Positions 22,800-34,689 of a stretch of 64,000 nucleotides of DNA are shown one piece after another (the first letter of the stretch is position 1; every line of letters begins with the position of its first letter). Below the pieces are notes generated by a model. It was not told the origin of the DNA. It made no database searches and saw only the letters and a list, made by a program, of their open reading frames with translations. The position numbers were made by a program, and so were the translations under genes. Source of the DNA: Theobroma cacao (taxonomy: Eukaryota > Streptophyta > Magnoliopsida > Malvales > Malvaceae); NCBI RefSeq assembly GCF_000208745.1, contig NC_030853.1, forward strand, positions 1,891,815 through 1,955,814, read 5' to 3'.

Positions 22800-23710
22800 T
22801 CATTAGGCATATGAGATATATCGAGCTAAGCCACCGCTTCCTCGCTTATGTCTTTTGCCCTTTTAGCCAACAAATGCATCACTTCATTACACTTCCTCGG
22901 ACAATGGAGAACAGTATCACAATAAATGCTCACCATTAGATTGAGACAATCTTCTACAACATGGCCCAAGACACCCGACAAATGTCTTCCTTTAATCCAA
23001 TCAACCACCGCCTCACAATCCAATTCAATCTCTCTTACCACAGTATTCTCCCTTTGGCAATAACGTCAAGACCAAACCAAGGCAGATAATTCAGCTGCTT
23101 CCACCGTTTGACTCGTAAGCATTCTTCTTGTGCCAGCTAATTCTACCTCCCCTGACATGTTACGAACAACGAAGTCAGCTCCCATCCACCTTTCAACTGC
23201 TATCTCAAATTTAGCTGCATCCACATTCAGTTTTCTTTCCCTTGACGTTCCCCACTTAGATGTACTTTGTTGGTGAGAGTTCATCCTCTTTATCCTTATC
23301 CCATTAACAGACCTGTATTGCTCTGTCAAATTGCCAGCCAATTCAGTAGCATTGGCTCAAGACTCTGGTTCTTGAATATCTTCATGTTTTGTGCTTTCCA
23401 TAAGGCCCTTGGGACACTCACGATTTCCTCAATTTTCTTTTCTCCGTGATGTTGAATAAATGAAATATCCAATCTCGCAAAGAAGAGAAAATCACATCCA
23501 TTTGCCTAAAACCCCATTTTGAGATTAACCAAACCGCCTCCATCTCAATATCACAAGAAGGGCAATTAACTTCAGTAATAATTTGCTGGGTTGGGAGAAT
23601 ACTGTTAATTGCCTTCTACAAAAACAAGATGACTTTCCTTGGTATGTTTAGATGCCAAATTTGTTTCCAAAAACCCATCATATTTCTACTCAAGCTATCA
23701 TTATCGTATA
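22800..23710 (-). pseudogene. LINE 3' coding end: zf-RVT remnant and RNase H domain
   Basis: From the right, the minus strand reads FWKQIWHLNIPRKVILFL, then ILPTQQII and CPSCDIEMEAVW (the zf-RVT zinc-binding region). The RNase H-like RVT_3 domain follows, with its Asp in KLNVDAAKFEIA, Glu in VEAAELSALVW and Asp in ELDCEAVVDWI, ending with VMHLLAKRAKDISEEAVA. Stop codons and frame changes (for example between 23066 and 23041) break it. It is the third piece of the split LINE. Confidence 0.8.
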
Positions 23711-23714
23711 ACGA

Positions 23715-26700
23715 CTATTATAACGTATGAGTCCTAAAATTCAGCTGTTTGACATAAAAGGAGTCACCATCAATGTTTTTTATTTAGGTACGATTGATCA
23801 CGTAATTGAATCAATTTTCCTAATAAGGTCTTAGGCTTGACTTAAGTTTATTAAAAAGATAAGTTTTGGTCTACGAAATTGATTAAGTTCAGAAGTACAA
23901 TTACGGGGATTAGTACCCTCACAACGCCTAGGGGTGGAGCGTCCCTTTGGAATGGGGGGGCCATGGCCCCTCCAAAATTTTTGAAATTTTTTGTATATTA
24001 TATATTTTTTAATGATTTTTTAAAATAATTTATTATTAAATAATTAATATAATTAAAAAATAATAAAATGATCTTACAATCTCTATTCAATTTTACTCAA
24101 AATTATTAAATTTTTTTAATTTTTTAAATTTCTTCACCTATCTTTTTCTTTTTCCTTTTTTATCCTTATATTGTGAAATTATAAAGAGGTAAAGTTTTTA
24201 TTTAATTTTTTCTATTTATATTACTATTATTATTTATATTTATTTAGTTTTTTCAATTAATTACTCATATATTTTAAGTTTCTATAGATTTTTTATTTTA
24301 AATTTCTACGAATCATCAATCATATTCTTTTTTTTATTATATATGTTATATCTCCTACTTGTCATGGTTTTTTTCTGTTATATGGATTTTATTTTTAATG
24401 ATTTTAATTTTAAAAATTAAAAAATTAATTATTGTATATGTAATTCTTAAATATAAGTTCAAGTGTTGCATTATTAGTTGTGGTTTAAAATTTCACTAAT
24501 ATATTATTTTTTATTAATCCTAATTATACAAGAAAAAATTATCTTAAGTATATGTTTTTAATGTGCTTTACATTTTATATTTAGTTGAAAGGAAATTATC
24601 TTGAGTATAAGAAGAAATTATTAATTCTATATATCATATTTAACTATTTATATTTTATGCATTTTAGTTTAATTTTTAGTATTATAAACTTAAATATAAT
24701 AAAATAAGAATATTAGATGTTGATTATATTAATTTTTTAATTGTTTATATCGATAAAGACAAGATTTCAAAAAAAAAATGGATGATAAATTTTTTACAAA
24801 TAATTTAGTTGTTTATATTTAAAAAGATATTACCGTCGTCGAACAAAACTTTCCTAAAGTACTATTATAAGTTTTTTTTATTTTTTTATTTACATGTTAT
24901 ATAAAATTATTGCCTATATTAAATCTTTTGATTATTAATGGTTAAGTTCAATATATTAATTTTAAAAATTTTTAACTTTTATTTTTCTTAGCCTTTGCCC
25001 CCCCCAATAAAAATTAGCTAACTCCGCCCCTGACAACTCCCATTAAAAATGGTACCTAATTAATTATGTGTTTTCTTTTTGACCTTAATAAATTAATTTA
25101 CTTCGATATCTTAATTTATATTTCTTAATTATTTCTTCAATTTATTATTATTTTGAAATAAAAAAATGTCATTAAATATTAAGAATTCTATCTAAATTCC
25201 TCAACCCTTTTGGTAAAATTTAAAAAGATTTTCTCATCTAGAAAATTTCAAGAAAATTGTTCCTTAAAATATTCTTGAAATTCCATCATTGGAAGACTTC
25301 CATTTATTTTATATTAAGCATTCATTATGAAATTATATTTACAAAATTCAAATAATTTATTTATCTATGTTCTTATTAATTATTTATAAATAAATCTGTT
25401 TGGCAAAATATATTTATGGGATCCCCCCCAACCATTATGGTAAGGTCTCATAATTATTTTCATTCAACAAATTTTAAGAAAAATTGCCCGTTGCAACTTC
25501 CCTTATTAAAATTCCATTTAAAAGATTTATTTTTAAATAATTACAAATCTTCATTATTTTTTATTTATAATTTTATTCTACTAATTATGGTTGTAAGAAT
25601 TTCATCCTAACCTAATTATGATTTAAAACAAAACCTTATTTTATTATATTTTATTTTTCATTAATACCAAAAGCATAATAAAAAATAAATAAACATAATT
25701 AAATAAAATGAGTAACATGAAGGCTCAAGCCCATATTTGGTAGGTGGATGGTGGACCAACAATTAAATAGGAGCGGTTTTGGTCAAGTGGGCTGCAATCA
25801 AGTATCCCAGAATCCAAATAAGATGGGCTTGGATAACCTACTAATCTAACACCAACCCAAGAAGCAGGCTTGATGAGTGGGCTTAATCAAAATTGGCTCG
25901 TGGCAACTAACCCAAAGCCCAAATGCTCCATGACCAAAATTATGTTGATTCACTAAATCCTCTCTAAAAAAAAACCTAAGCCACTTTTTTTAATTTTTTT
26001 TCTCTCTTTAATGTTGATGCTCTCCTTCTCTCTCTAAAAAAAAAAAAAAGCCTCTCCTTTGCCTTCTTTTCTAAATTCTGATCGTTGGAATCTCACCGAT
26101 CATCGCACACTCCACCGCTAGCCATAGTTCATCGATGTTGGAATCTCACCAAAATTCACCCTTAAAACCCTTTCAAGTCGATCTTTCTTTTAATCAGACT
26201 CATTTTCTCTAAAACTTTCTTGAAATTTCTAGATCTAAATTTAAAAATTTCAAAATCCAAAAAAAACCAAGAACACTTTTTTTGATTAGTTTTCTTGTGT
26301 ATTTTTTTTCTTTTTTATCCTGTCAATTGTTGTGTTTTTTTGGGGTTTTTTGATAGGTGTTTTTTAGAATCTTGATTTAATTGCAAATCTTTGATTTTAT
26401 TTTATTATGTGGGAGGATTTTTTGGTATAAAACCTTTCGATTTGTGGAAGGATTTTAGGGATTTCATCTATCTTTTTCCTTTTTTTAATTGATCTTTTTT
26501 TTTTTAATCTTCCTTTCCTTTTTTGTTGTTTTTTTTTTTTCAATTTTTATGATTTTGATTTGCTTTCCTTTTTTGTTTTGTTTGCTCTTTGTTTATGTGT
26601 TCTTGTCTTATTTTTATTGTTTGTGGGCTTACCAACCCAACACCATTACCTTATTGAATTTTGATCCATTTGATTTATGAACCCATTTGGATTATTATAA

Positions 26701-26807
26701 ACCCATCATAAGATTAATCAAAATAAAAATTGAAAGAAAAGAAAAGTAAATAAATAAATAAATAAAAATAAAAAATAAGTTAGTCTCGAAAAAATATGGT
26801 GTCTACA
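23715..26807 (-). mobile_element. Gypsy-type LTR on the minus strand, interrupted by a hAT-like element
   Basis: The right end reads TGTAGACACC on the minus strand, the same start as the LTR at 56504. The left part (23755-23928) carries the reverse complement of the other copy's terminal block: GGAGTCACCATCAAT, then TTTAGGTACGATTGATCAC and TTTTGGTCTACGAAATTGA. No gag-pol coding is visible between, so it is a solo or truncated LTR. Both flanks are LINE sequence that would otherwise be continuous. The exact left terminus and the target duplication are unclear. Confidence 0.65.
23929..25032. mobile_element. Non-autonomous hAT-like element, AT-rich, 1.1 kb
   Basis: The left end reads TAGGGGTGGAGC and the right end, inverted, CAGGGGCGGAGTTAGC, matching the CAGGGGCGGA-type ends common in plant hAT elements. 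C/G-rich subterminal blocks (GGGGGGGCCATGGCCCC on the left, TGCCCCCCCC on the right) also face each other. The flanks ACAACGCC (23921-23928) and ACAACTCC (25033-25040) form an 8-bp target duplication with one mismatch, the size expected for hAT. The interior is AT-rich and non-coding. Confidence 0.8.
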
Positions 26808-27114
26808 ATGACATAAAGGAGTGAATAATTTTATACCTTGATTGCATAAAGTAATGGCCATGCCTATTATAGAACCGAACCTGTTTATTAGTAGGTCATT
26901 TATAACTCAATGGAATCGGCAAAATCAGGCCACCCTCATAAGGAGGGAATAATGTGGTGATTTTCTCTTTGTTCCAAGTCATGGTATTAGGATTAATCAA
27001 CTTTGATACCTGCATACCATCATCAATTGAGTTAGCATAAAATGTGAAAAGCCTAGGTGACTCATACGACAACCAATTATCCTTTAAGACACTAATACTC
27101 TGACCATCATCTAC
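26808..27114 (-). pseudogene. Middle fragment of the split LINE (before zf-RVT)
   Basis: The minus strand reads VDDGQSISVLKDNWLSYE, then MQVSKLINPNTMTWNKEKI, ILPIPLSYK and FYNRHGHYFMQSRYKIIH. This is the usual plant LINE segment between the reverse transcriptase and the zf-RVT finger. It joins GLIWRV of the RT segment across the 2.8-kb LTR insert. Confidence 0.8.
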
Positions 27115-29922
27115 TGTAATACCCTGTACTTTGATATGGTGGCTAATAAAGCTTATTGAATGCCAATTGAGGTTAATTAGAATGTTTAAAAGTTATGAAA
27201 AGTGAAAGGAATAGTTTAGAGAAAAATATGCCGCACGCGAAAAAATAATAATTAAATAATAATATTTTTTTATTAATTAGGATGAATTAGTGAGAAAAAA
27301 AGTGATTCAGAAGTGAATTGGGGCATAACAAGGTGTTTTGGGTGCCAAGGAGACAAGTGAAAAATTTTGAATTAAAATAATATTTTATTAATAAAATAAT
27401 TATTAAAATATTAATATTTTATTCTGTGTCGAAATTTTTCATGAAAGAGGAATATATGGTTAATCTAAGTGGGGGAGAAGATGAACGAGAAAATTTTGAA
27501 AAAAAATGACGTTAATAGGGCCCGCGGGTCTTTATTAAAAAAAGATAGCACGGGTAAATAAATATTTTAAATATTATGAGGATACTGCGTTGGAGTACAA
27601 ATTTTATATTTCTTTTGTACATGTGTAAAAGAAGATAATAGAAGGAAATTGGGATTTAAAAGAGGGTTGGGAGAACTAAATTGAAAGGATGGGAACCTAG
27701 GAGGGCAAAACGATAATTTTTTTATCAAGCTTTGACCCTTCATCCTTATCCTTGGCTGATCCTTATCTCTTCAAGATTATGTTTTTTCTTCTCCATCTTC
27801 TTCCTCCCACGCCATTTCCATACTCCCACCTCATTTTCACTTTACCCCATGTAATTGAAGAGAAAAATAGAGAGAATCGACTAAGGAAAGAAAGAAAAGA
27901 AAGGTGGAAGGCTTGGGTAGTAAGTGAGTCAAGAGAAATTGAAGAAATATAAAGTGGGTCTCAAGATTCAATAAACATAAGGTAAGGATTTTTGTGTTTA
28001 CAGTTCATGGTTGGTTAAATCTTTGGAAAAATAATGTGTGAATCATTTTGTGGTAGCTATAGTGACCATAGGTGTGAGGAAATTATGGATTTTGTTGGGT
28101 GAAATTCAAGCTAAAACCAAGTGGTAAGCTTAATGCTACAATTTGAAGCTTATGATTGGTTTAATATTGTGAGACTGATTGTATGCATATGTAGTGTTAT
28201 TGTGATGTCATGGATATGGTTGGAAGGCAATTATATTAATTGGAAGTTTGATGTGTAGATATGTGTTTTTAGGAAAGGTTTAAAAGGTTATGGATGTTGG
28301 TGTGCATGAATGAATATTAATGTTATGCTTGGTGGCAACATGTAAATGAGGATGGTGGTACATGTAGACTTAGAAAATATTTGATGGAAGTAAATTTATA
28401 GTTGTTGCCATATGCTAGGTAATTATTGTGGAAATGATGGATAAACTTGATAAATATCCTTAGACAAGATTTATATATGTGCTAGAGCCATAAATAAGTT
28501 GCTGGTATCCATAATCTAAAGAATTACGCAAGTAAAGGATAAAGGCTACTTTGGTAAAGAATGTGTCAAGATATAAGTTAGTTGAATAAGGATTCATGAT
28601 TGAAGGAAAAAAAGAAGTGAAAATGAGGTACACTAAAGATATTGAATTTGGATTGTTGCTAGGAAGTACAAAAGTAAAGGTAATGTACTGTGACAGCGTG
28701 CCGGAGGAAATAATGAGCGACCAGCAAGTAGAAATAGCTAGATACGCCTTCGAACTAATAGTGATGTAACATCTCGCTATCGTAAGGTGAGTAAACTTGC
28801 ATTAAAATGTTTTAGGATAAATGCATATGTGTTTAATTGAATCACCTGAAATGTTTTATCGGACTTTTCTTTAAAACATGCACGGGAACAAGCCCTCAAT
28901 GAAACGTTTTTATGTAGTGAAATATGAATGTGATGAATTCATGTGTTTCCACATTATGTTGATGTGTATGTTATGCATTGAATGATACTATTGTGTGATA
29001 ATTATGACCCAGCTATGTGCGGTGTATGAGTGCACATGAGCTGATGATGACCCAGCTATGTGCGGTGTGGTAGTGCACATGAGCTGATGATGACTTAACT
29101 ATGTGCGGTGTGGGAGTACACATGAACTGATGATGACTCAGCTATGTGCGGTGTGGGAGTGCACATGAGCTGATGATGACCTAGTTATGTGCGGTGTGGG
29201 AGTGCACATGAGCTGAGGGAGAGTTGGGGTGATACCGGTGGTCGTATGTATGTTTATATATGTTATATATGGAGAGGTTATGGAAATTATATTATGCTTG
29301 CATTGATTATTGAATGTTAAAATTTGAGAAATGCTTTCCAATTGATTTTCACTACAGCAAAAATGGATTTTCGTTGTGACAAGAAATTAAGCTAAATTGC
29401 ATTGTTTTCAACATAAGTGCATCATGTTTTCAAAATCTTTCCGTATCGTTTGCTTGTTCCCTTCCTATGTTCACTCACTGAGTTTATATTCATTATTTTC
29501 AACTTCATATTTTAGTTTTCAAGTTCGAAGGTAGTTGGATTCCTAGGCCAAGGTACTTCATTTTATCTATTTTTCAGTAGGTTGCCCTAACACTAAATGT
29601 AAGCACCCACGCCTAGAGTCACTCCGCTGACGGTTGAGGTCTTTGTATATGCACATATATGCTTAATGTGAATTGTTAAGATACATTTGACAAACTATCT
29701 ATGTATATTTTGATTTATGGTGCCAATGTGAGTATTTACTTGGGTTCTATGAATTGCCTTCGAAGAAATTGGTATTTGAACCCTATTAAGTATAGATCTT
29801 AAAGAGATATGCATAATAGATGGACGAATATACAAGTTCATATAAAAAGGCTTGCTTAAGCCTAGTGGGCTGTGCCTATTGGGTCCTTGCGCCGGTCATA
29901 GCCCCAGAATTGGGCTGTGACA
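27115..29922 (-). mobile_element. 2.8-kb solo LTR inserted in the LINE
   Basis: The minus strand starts TGTCACAGCCCAATTC and ends GGGTATTACA, the TG...CA ends of an LTR. The flanks TCTAC (27110-27114) and TCCAC (29923-29927) form a 5-bp target duplication with one mismatch, lying inside the LINE codons for Arg-Val-Asp. No protease, reverse transcriptase or integrase motif is present, so it is best read as a solo LTR. It contains five 43-bp repeats. The LTR at 39956 is a second member of the family in the opposite orientation. Confidence 0.78.
28996..29215 (+). repeat. 43-bp tandem repeat, five copies, inside the LTR
   Basis: ATGTGCGGTG occurs at 29015, 29058, 29101, 29144 and 29187, exactly 43 bases apart. 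Each unit has ATGTGC near its start and GCACAT about 15 bases later, so each unit can form a small hairpin. The family member at 39956-42405 carries three related units of 42 bp in reverse orientation. Confidence 0.9.
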
Positions 29923-32148
29923 TCCACTCTCCAAATTAAGCCCTTTCTAACAATTTGTTGACTCCCCCTCATGATTCTCCATAAATAGCTTGGGTTTGCA
30001 CCAATTGGAGCATTTAAAAAATCTGTAATAGGAAAATATCTTACTTTAAGAACTCTGTAAGCAAGGGTAGGATCTTTCATTTGGAGACTCCAACCCTGCT
30101 TCACAAGCATGGCTAAATTGAAGCACTTCATATCTTTGAACCCCATTCCTCCTAAAACGTTGGATGAACACATCAATTTCCAATTCTTCCAATGAATTTT
30201 TTGATCCTTACTATTTCCACCCCATTAGAATTGTGCGATCATAGAGTCAATTTCATGAAAGATGGAATCTAGCATCTTGAAATAGCTCAAAATGTAAGTT
30301 GGAATTGCCCGTGCCACAGATTTAATAAGTATTTCTCTTCCAGCCATAAATAACGATTTATTTTTTTAGTTTGAGATGTGTTTAATAACCGGCTCTTTGA
30401 CGTAACTGAATATTTGTTTTTTGGAACCTTCTGCAACTAAAGGCATTCCCAAATACATACCACTCCATTGTGTTTCATTAATACCGAGCATTTGCCTTAC
30501 TAGTGCTTTATCCTCTATTGAAGTGTTTTTACTAAATAATAAACTAGATTTATCTAAGTTGATTTTCTAATCTAAAACAACTTCATATTTGTCAAAAATC
30601 TCTTTCAATACTAGTATTTCTTATCCATTGACCTTGCCGAAAATCATACCATTATTTGCAAATAGAAGATAAGTAATATTTGTCCATCTATGACATAACT
30701 TTATACCCAAGATACTCTTTGCTTCATTAGCCTCTGCAAATAGAAGATAAGTAATATTTGTCCATCTATGACATAACTTTATACCCAAGATACTCTTTGC
30801 TTCATTAGCCTCTGCAAATAGAAGATAAGTAATATTTGTCCATCTATGACATAACTTTATACCCAAGATACTTTTTGCCTCATTAGCCTTATTTAGTAGG
30901 CCAGAAAGGCCTTTTGACACACTTACAAAAAGAAAAAGAGAAAATGGGTCACATTGATGCAAACCTCTCGAGAGTACAAATCTCTATTGTGGTACATTGT
31001 TGATCAAATCCGAATATGACATTGTGGTTATGCTTCTCCAAATCATATCAATAAAGATTCCTTTAAAGCCCACTTTTCACATAATATCCTTAACATAAGT
31101 CCACTCCACCCTGTCATAGGCTTTGCTCATATCAAGTTTAAGAGCAAAATTACTTGCCTTCCCCAATCTTTTGTTATGTAAAGCATGGAGGATCTCTAGG
31201 GTGACAATGATGTTATTTGAGTATCAGCTTGCCTTGTATAAAGGCACTTTTATTTTTTGAAATGACACTTGGCAAGATATGTTTTAGTCTGTCAGTGAGA
31301 ACTTTGGATGCAATTTTCTAAAAGGTGTTACACAGACTAATTGGATGAAATTGGCTCACTTATCTGGTTGATTGACTTTTGGAATGAGGACTATACGTGT
31401 ATGATTAATATCTGGATCTTGGATCCTCCCTTCCAAAAATTCAACAACATAGTTATACACATCAATCTTCAAGGTTCTCCCAAAATTTTTGGAAGAATAA
31501 TGCGGGGAGACGGTCGAGACCTGGGTCTTTTGTGGGGTGCATTTGGAACAATGCTAACCTTACGTCTTCCTTCAAAATTTTGCCATTCAATTGCTCATTC
31601 ATCTCTAGCATTACCTTAGCTTGAATTTATGTCAAAATTTCTGCAATTCTCATTGGATTCAAGTTAGTAAATAATTGAGAGAAAAAGCTACTAACCTCTT
31701 GATAAAGCTCTTCTTGTGACTCTGTCCATGTATCATCTTCCTTATTTAGAGCCCATATCATGTTTTTTCTCATTCTCTCTTTAGCTCTCTAATGAAAGAA
31801 TTTTGTATTCTTATCACCATCTCGTAGCCAATCAATTTGAAAAAGTTGTCGCCACATCACCTTTTCATATCGAGTAAAGCTATTTAACTCTGCTTCAGTA
31901 TGTTTTAGTTTTTGCAAATTAACACCAGAAAAATGCATAGCTTAAATTTCTTCTTTTTTCTTCTTAATCTCCGCTTGCAGATTATTCAAGTGGTTTGGTT
32001 TTTGAGCCCGTAACCTATTTTTAATCATCCTTAATTTACCCATAAGTCCATATGAGCCACCTACCCAATTAGATAAAGCATCCAATATAGAAATCCTGAT
32101 GTGGGAAAGATTACATTTACAAAAAAATTCACGACACAAAAGCAAGGA
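29923..32148 (-). pseudogene. LINE reverse transcriptase, decayed
   Basis: On the minus strand, the spacer before the RT (GSYGLMGKLRMIKNRL, about 32050) is followed by RIVLIP, then LDMSKAYDRVEWTYV (about 31120). Next come CDPFSLFLFVSVSKGL (the QGDPLSP motif, decayed), a 26-residue block present three times, then FANNGMIFG. The last replaces the catalytic F/Y-A-D-D, so the enzyme is inactive. The thumb and start of the zinc-finger region (GGMGFKDMKCFNLAMLVKQG and YLWRIMRGSQQIVRKGLIWRV) close the piece. Several stops interrupt it. Confidence 0.85.
30658..30891 (-). repeat. 78-bp in-frame triplication within the LINE RT
   Basis: GCAAATAGAAGATAAG starts at 30658, 30736 and 30814, so the period is exactly 78 bases or 26 codons. 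The first two copies are identical and the third differs at three positions near its end. The triplication keeps the frame and duplicates the block ANEAKSILGIKLCHRWTNIT plus the beginning of the catalytic strand. Confidence 0.93.
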
Positions 32149-32171
32149 TCCATACCTGGTTTTTTTTTTTT

Positions 32172-32514
32172 CGGAAAGATAAGCAAGAATCCAAAATCAA
32201 AATTTTTGGACTCAAGCTTAATATTTTTAGTTGCTTTTTTTCTATACCACTTACAAAGTAAATAAAATTAAATTATAAAATATTAATAACATCATAGGCT
32301 TAATAACATTAAAATATTTCAACAAAAATAGTTAAAATTGTTAAAATGTTCTAATAAACATAAATGAAAGTACATTAAAATATATATACTCATATGCATT
32401 ATAAATTAGTTAATAAAATTAACCAAAAAAATATTTTCAAAATCGAAACTAATCAAATTAATCAATTTAATAGCATTCACTTTCAAATTAATTTAATCAT
32501 TTTAACAGATTTAT
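32172..32514. other. AT-rich DNA beyond the LINE
   Basis: No gene or terminal motif is recognisable. A poly(T) run at 32161-32171 separates it from the LINE and may be the tail of another, unidentified insertion. Confidence 0.35.
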
Positions 32515-32526
32515 TTGATTATATTT

Positions 32527-32622
32527 GAGCACCCGAGCATTTGGTTTATTAGTTGGGGCATGATCCCCTTGCCTAAAGAGCTGGGTTTGAATCCCCCCAT
32601 CTCCCAATTATATAAAAAAAAA
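32527..32622 (+). mobile_element. Small tRNA-derived SINE with 12-bp target duplication
   Basis: This 96-base unit has a B-box-like GGGTTTGAATCC and an upstream TTAGTTGGGGC resembling an A box, and ends in an A-run. It is flanked by identical TTGATTATATTT at 32515-32526 and 32623-32634. A related unit lies at 62901-62978 on the other strand. Short length, tRNA-like promoter boxes, an A-tail and a long direct repeat together indicate a SINE mobilised by a LINE. It is not a functional tRNA gene, because no acceptor stem is evident. Confidence 0.82.
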
Positions 32623-32639
32623 TTGATTATATTTAATAA

Positions 32640-33520
32640 CTACATACCCTTGCATTTTCGACATCTTTAGTTATATTCATTGCCTCTCCCATAAAACTTT
32701 GGTGAAAAAAAACATATTCCTATCATCATGTTAAATAGTTTTCTTTCTATCTAAAACAAAAAAAAAAAAATTTGTTGGGAGATTCAGGTAATAGATTTGC
32801 AATCGAAAGGAGAAAAGGGAAAGACAAAAATGCATCAAAATTGGTTATTTCTACTGATAAGTCTAGAACAGTTATGTCAATTTTGCAACTAATCTGAAGG
32901 GTGGTCTAAGTTATCATGCAATAATATGTTGTGACCATGGCAATACCTTATTACAATGGTCTTGTGCTCCCCAAGGCGTAAATACAGAGTTTATCTTGAT
33001 AAAATATATATAAATATAAAATGTTTGTGCAGACATTTGATATTGGAGAAATAAGACTCTAAACAATAATATTTGAGCTTCGGAAACAAAAATGGCCATG
33101 GTGTTGAAATATTCAATGTTCTTCGAAAACCCTTAAGCATGGTGTTGACAAGGATTCCATGTTTCAGTATGGTTGTAATTCTCAAGTTTTGGTGGCTCTC
33201 ATGTTATTATGCATCTCTTTTAATTACAAGCTTTTTGGTTTTGTCATACACCTTGTTTAGCTTGTGTGGTTCATGTCCACTAGCAAGAGCGTACTGCCTA
33301 CAATTGTATATGTTGGTGGCTTTTATAGGCACCATGTAGTGCTTGTAAATAGTGTTTTTTTATGCAATTTATTAATGCAATCTATATCTTGGCTGAGCAA
33401 AAAAAAAAAAATCTGCTTTATAAATTTTACTCGTGATACTAGTAAGATAAGATAAATCTTATGAGATTTTTTAACTGTGATGGTACACGAATATGATATT
33501 AAGGACATGAAGAAGTAAGA
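32640..33520. other. Region upstream of the receptor-kinase pseudogene
   Basis: There is no clear domain. A hydrophobic stretch near 33170-33340 on the plus strand (LITSFLVLSYTLFSLCG) could be a relic of the kinase gene's transmembrane region, but stops prevent a firm call. Confidence 0.3.
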
Positions 33521-33527
33521 TTTTAGA

Positions 33528-34680
33528 TTGGCGGCCTTCTTTCTTCCTCCATCAGGCAGCGACTTAGTAGCAATTTTTGACTTAATAGCAATTTTCAAAA
33601 AACTTACATTTGGTGACATTGCAAATGCCACAGAATGCTTTAATGACAAGTACTTCATCAAAAAAAGAGGATTTGGGAGCTTTTACAAAGCTGTATCGCC
33701 CTCAGGTTAAGTAGCTGCAGTTAAAAAACTCAATTTGTCAGATTCTAGTTATATTCAAGTAACAAATTGTAGGAGTTTTGAGAATGAGATTCAAATGTTG
33801 ACAGAAGTTAGGCATCGAAATATCATAAAGTTGTATGGGTATTGTTCTAGAGGGGGCGCATGTACTTGGTCTATGAATAGGTGGAGAGAGGTAGTTTGGG
33901 AAGTGTATTTTACGGAAAGCAAAGAGGAGTGGAGCTAGGATGGGCTACAAGGGTGAAAATTGTGCAAAGATTGGCTCATGCAATTTCTTACTTATGTCAT
34001 GATTGCTCTCCACCTATTATTCATCGAGACATATCTTTGAATAACGCTCTTCTTGAGGAAGAATTTGAGCCTAGGTTCTCAAATTTTGGCATTGCAAGGT
34101 TGTTGAATTTGAATTCATCCAACTGGACCACAGTTGTAGGGTCTTATGGGTAGATGGCACCAGGTTAGCAAATAATTTACTTTTATGGAATTCTCTTAAT
34201 TATGCTTCATTAGAAGTGCTGTCACAGTGGTTTTTCTTTTTTTTTTCTTTGTTCCTTAATTTTCCATTGCAATGTGATTGTTGACTTTGTTTAATTTCTT
34301 GGTCTTCAGAGCTTGCGCTCACAATGCGAGTCACAGCTAAATGTGATGTTTACAGCTTTGGAGTAGTGGCATTGGAGATTATGATGGGAAAGCACCTAAG
34401 AGAGCTCTTGAATTCCTTGTCATCGGCAACATTATTATCAAACAATAAAGAATTGCTTTTGAAAGATCTATTAGACGAACGACTTCCTCCTTCTAATGAC
34501 CAAATAGTACAGGAAGTTGTATTTGTAGTTACCATGGGCTTAGCTTGCACACGTTCTGAATAGGAGGCACAACCCACCATGCATTTTGTGGCACAAGAAT
34601 TAGCAGCAAGAACGCAGGCTTGCTTTGTTGAGCCATTGGGAACAATAACCATTAGCAAGCTAACTAGCTTTCAGAAATAG
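33528..34680 (+). pseudogene. LRR receptor-like kinase, kinase domain only, decayed
   Basis: The juxtamembrane and kinase start read LTFGDIANATECFNDKY, followed by a degraded Gly loop (KKRGFGSFYKAV). After an in-frame TAA at about 33709 comes VAAVKKL with the ATP-binding Lys. Then follow EIQMLTEVRHRNIIKLYGY, a frameshift near 33860, and catalytic HRDISLNN at about 34023. DFG has become NFG. The activation segment YMAP has a TAG in place of Tyr at 34151. A GT-AG intron fits 34164-34309. The C-lobe continues [19 protein letters not shown] and ends LTSF plus QK at the TAG (34678-34680). The sequence resembles the MIK2-like group of LRR XII/XI-type receptors, which act at the plasma membrane. No leucine-rich repeats were found upstream. 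It cannot encode a working kinase. Confidence 0.87.
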
Positions 34681-34689
34681 AACAAGACT

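Larger units (their letters stand above)
22471..32150 (-). mobile_element. LINE (L1-like) on the minus strand, split by nested insertions
   Basis: Three segments read as one non-LTR retrotransposon on the minus strand: reverse transcriptase and zinc-finger start (32148-29923), a short continuation (27114-26808) and the RNase H end (23710-22800). A poly(T) tract at 22471-22480 is the poly(A) tail seen from the plus strand. The segments abut: the RT segment stops at GLIWRV and the next resumes with VDDGQSISV. The inserts are a 2.8-kb LTR, a Gypsy-type LTR and a hAT-like element within the latter. No ORF1 or endonuclease is seen to the right of 32150, so the copy is probably 5'-truncated. Confidence 0.8.

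Noticed and set aside
32527..32622. tRNA gene
   Set aside because: A B-box-like word is present, but no acceptor stem or cloverleaf can be formed, and an A-tail plus target duplication indicate a SINE.
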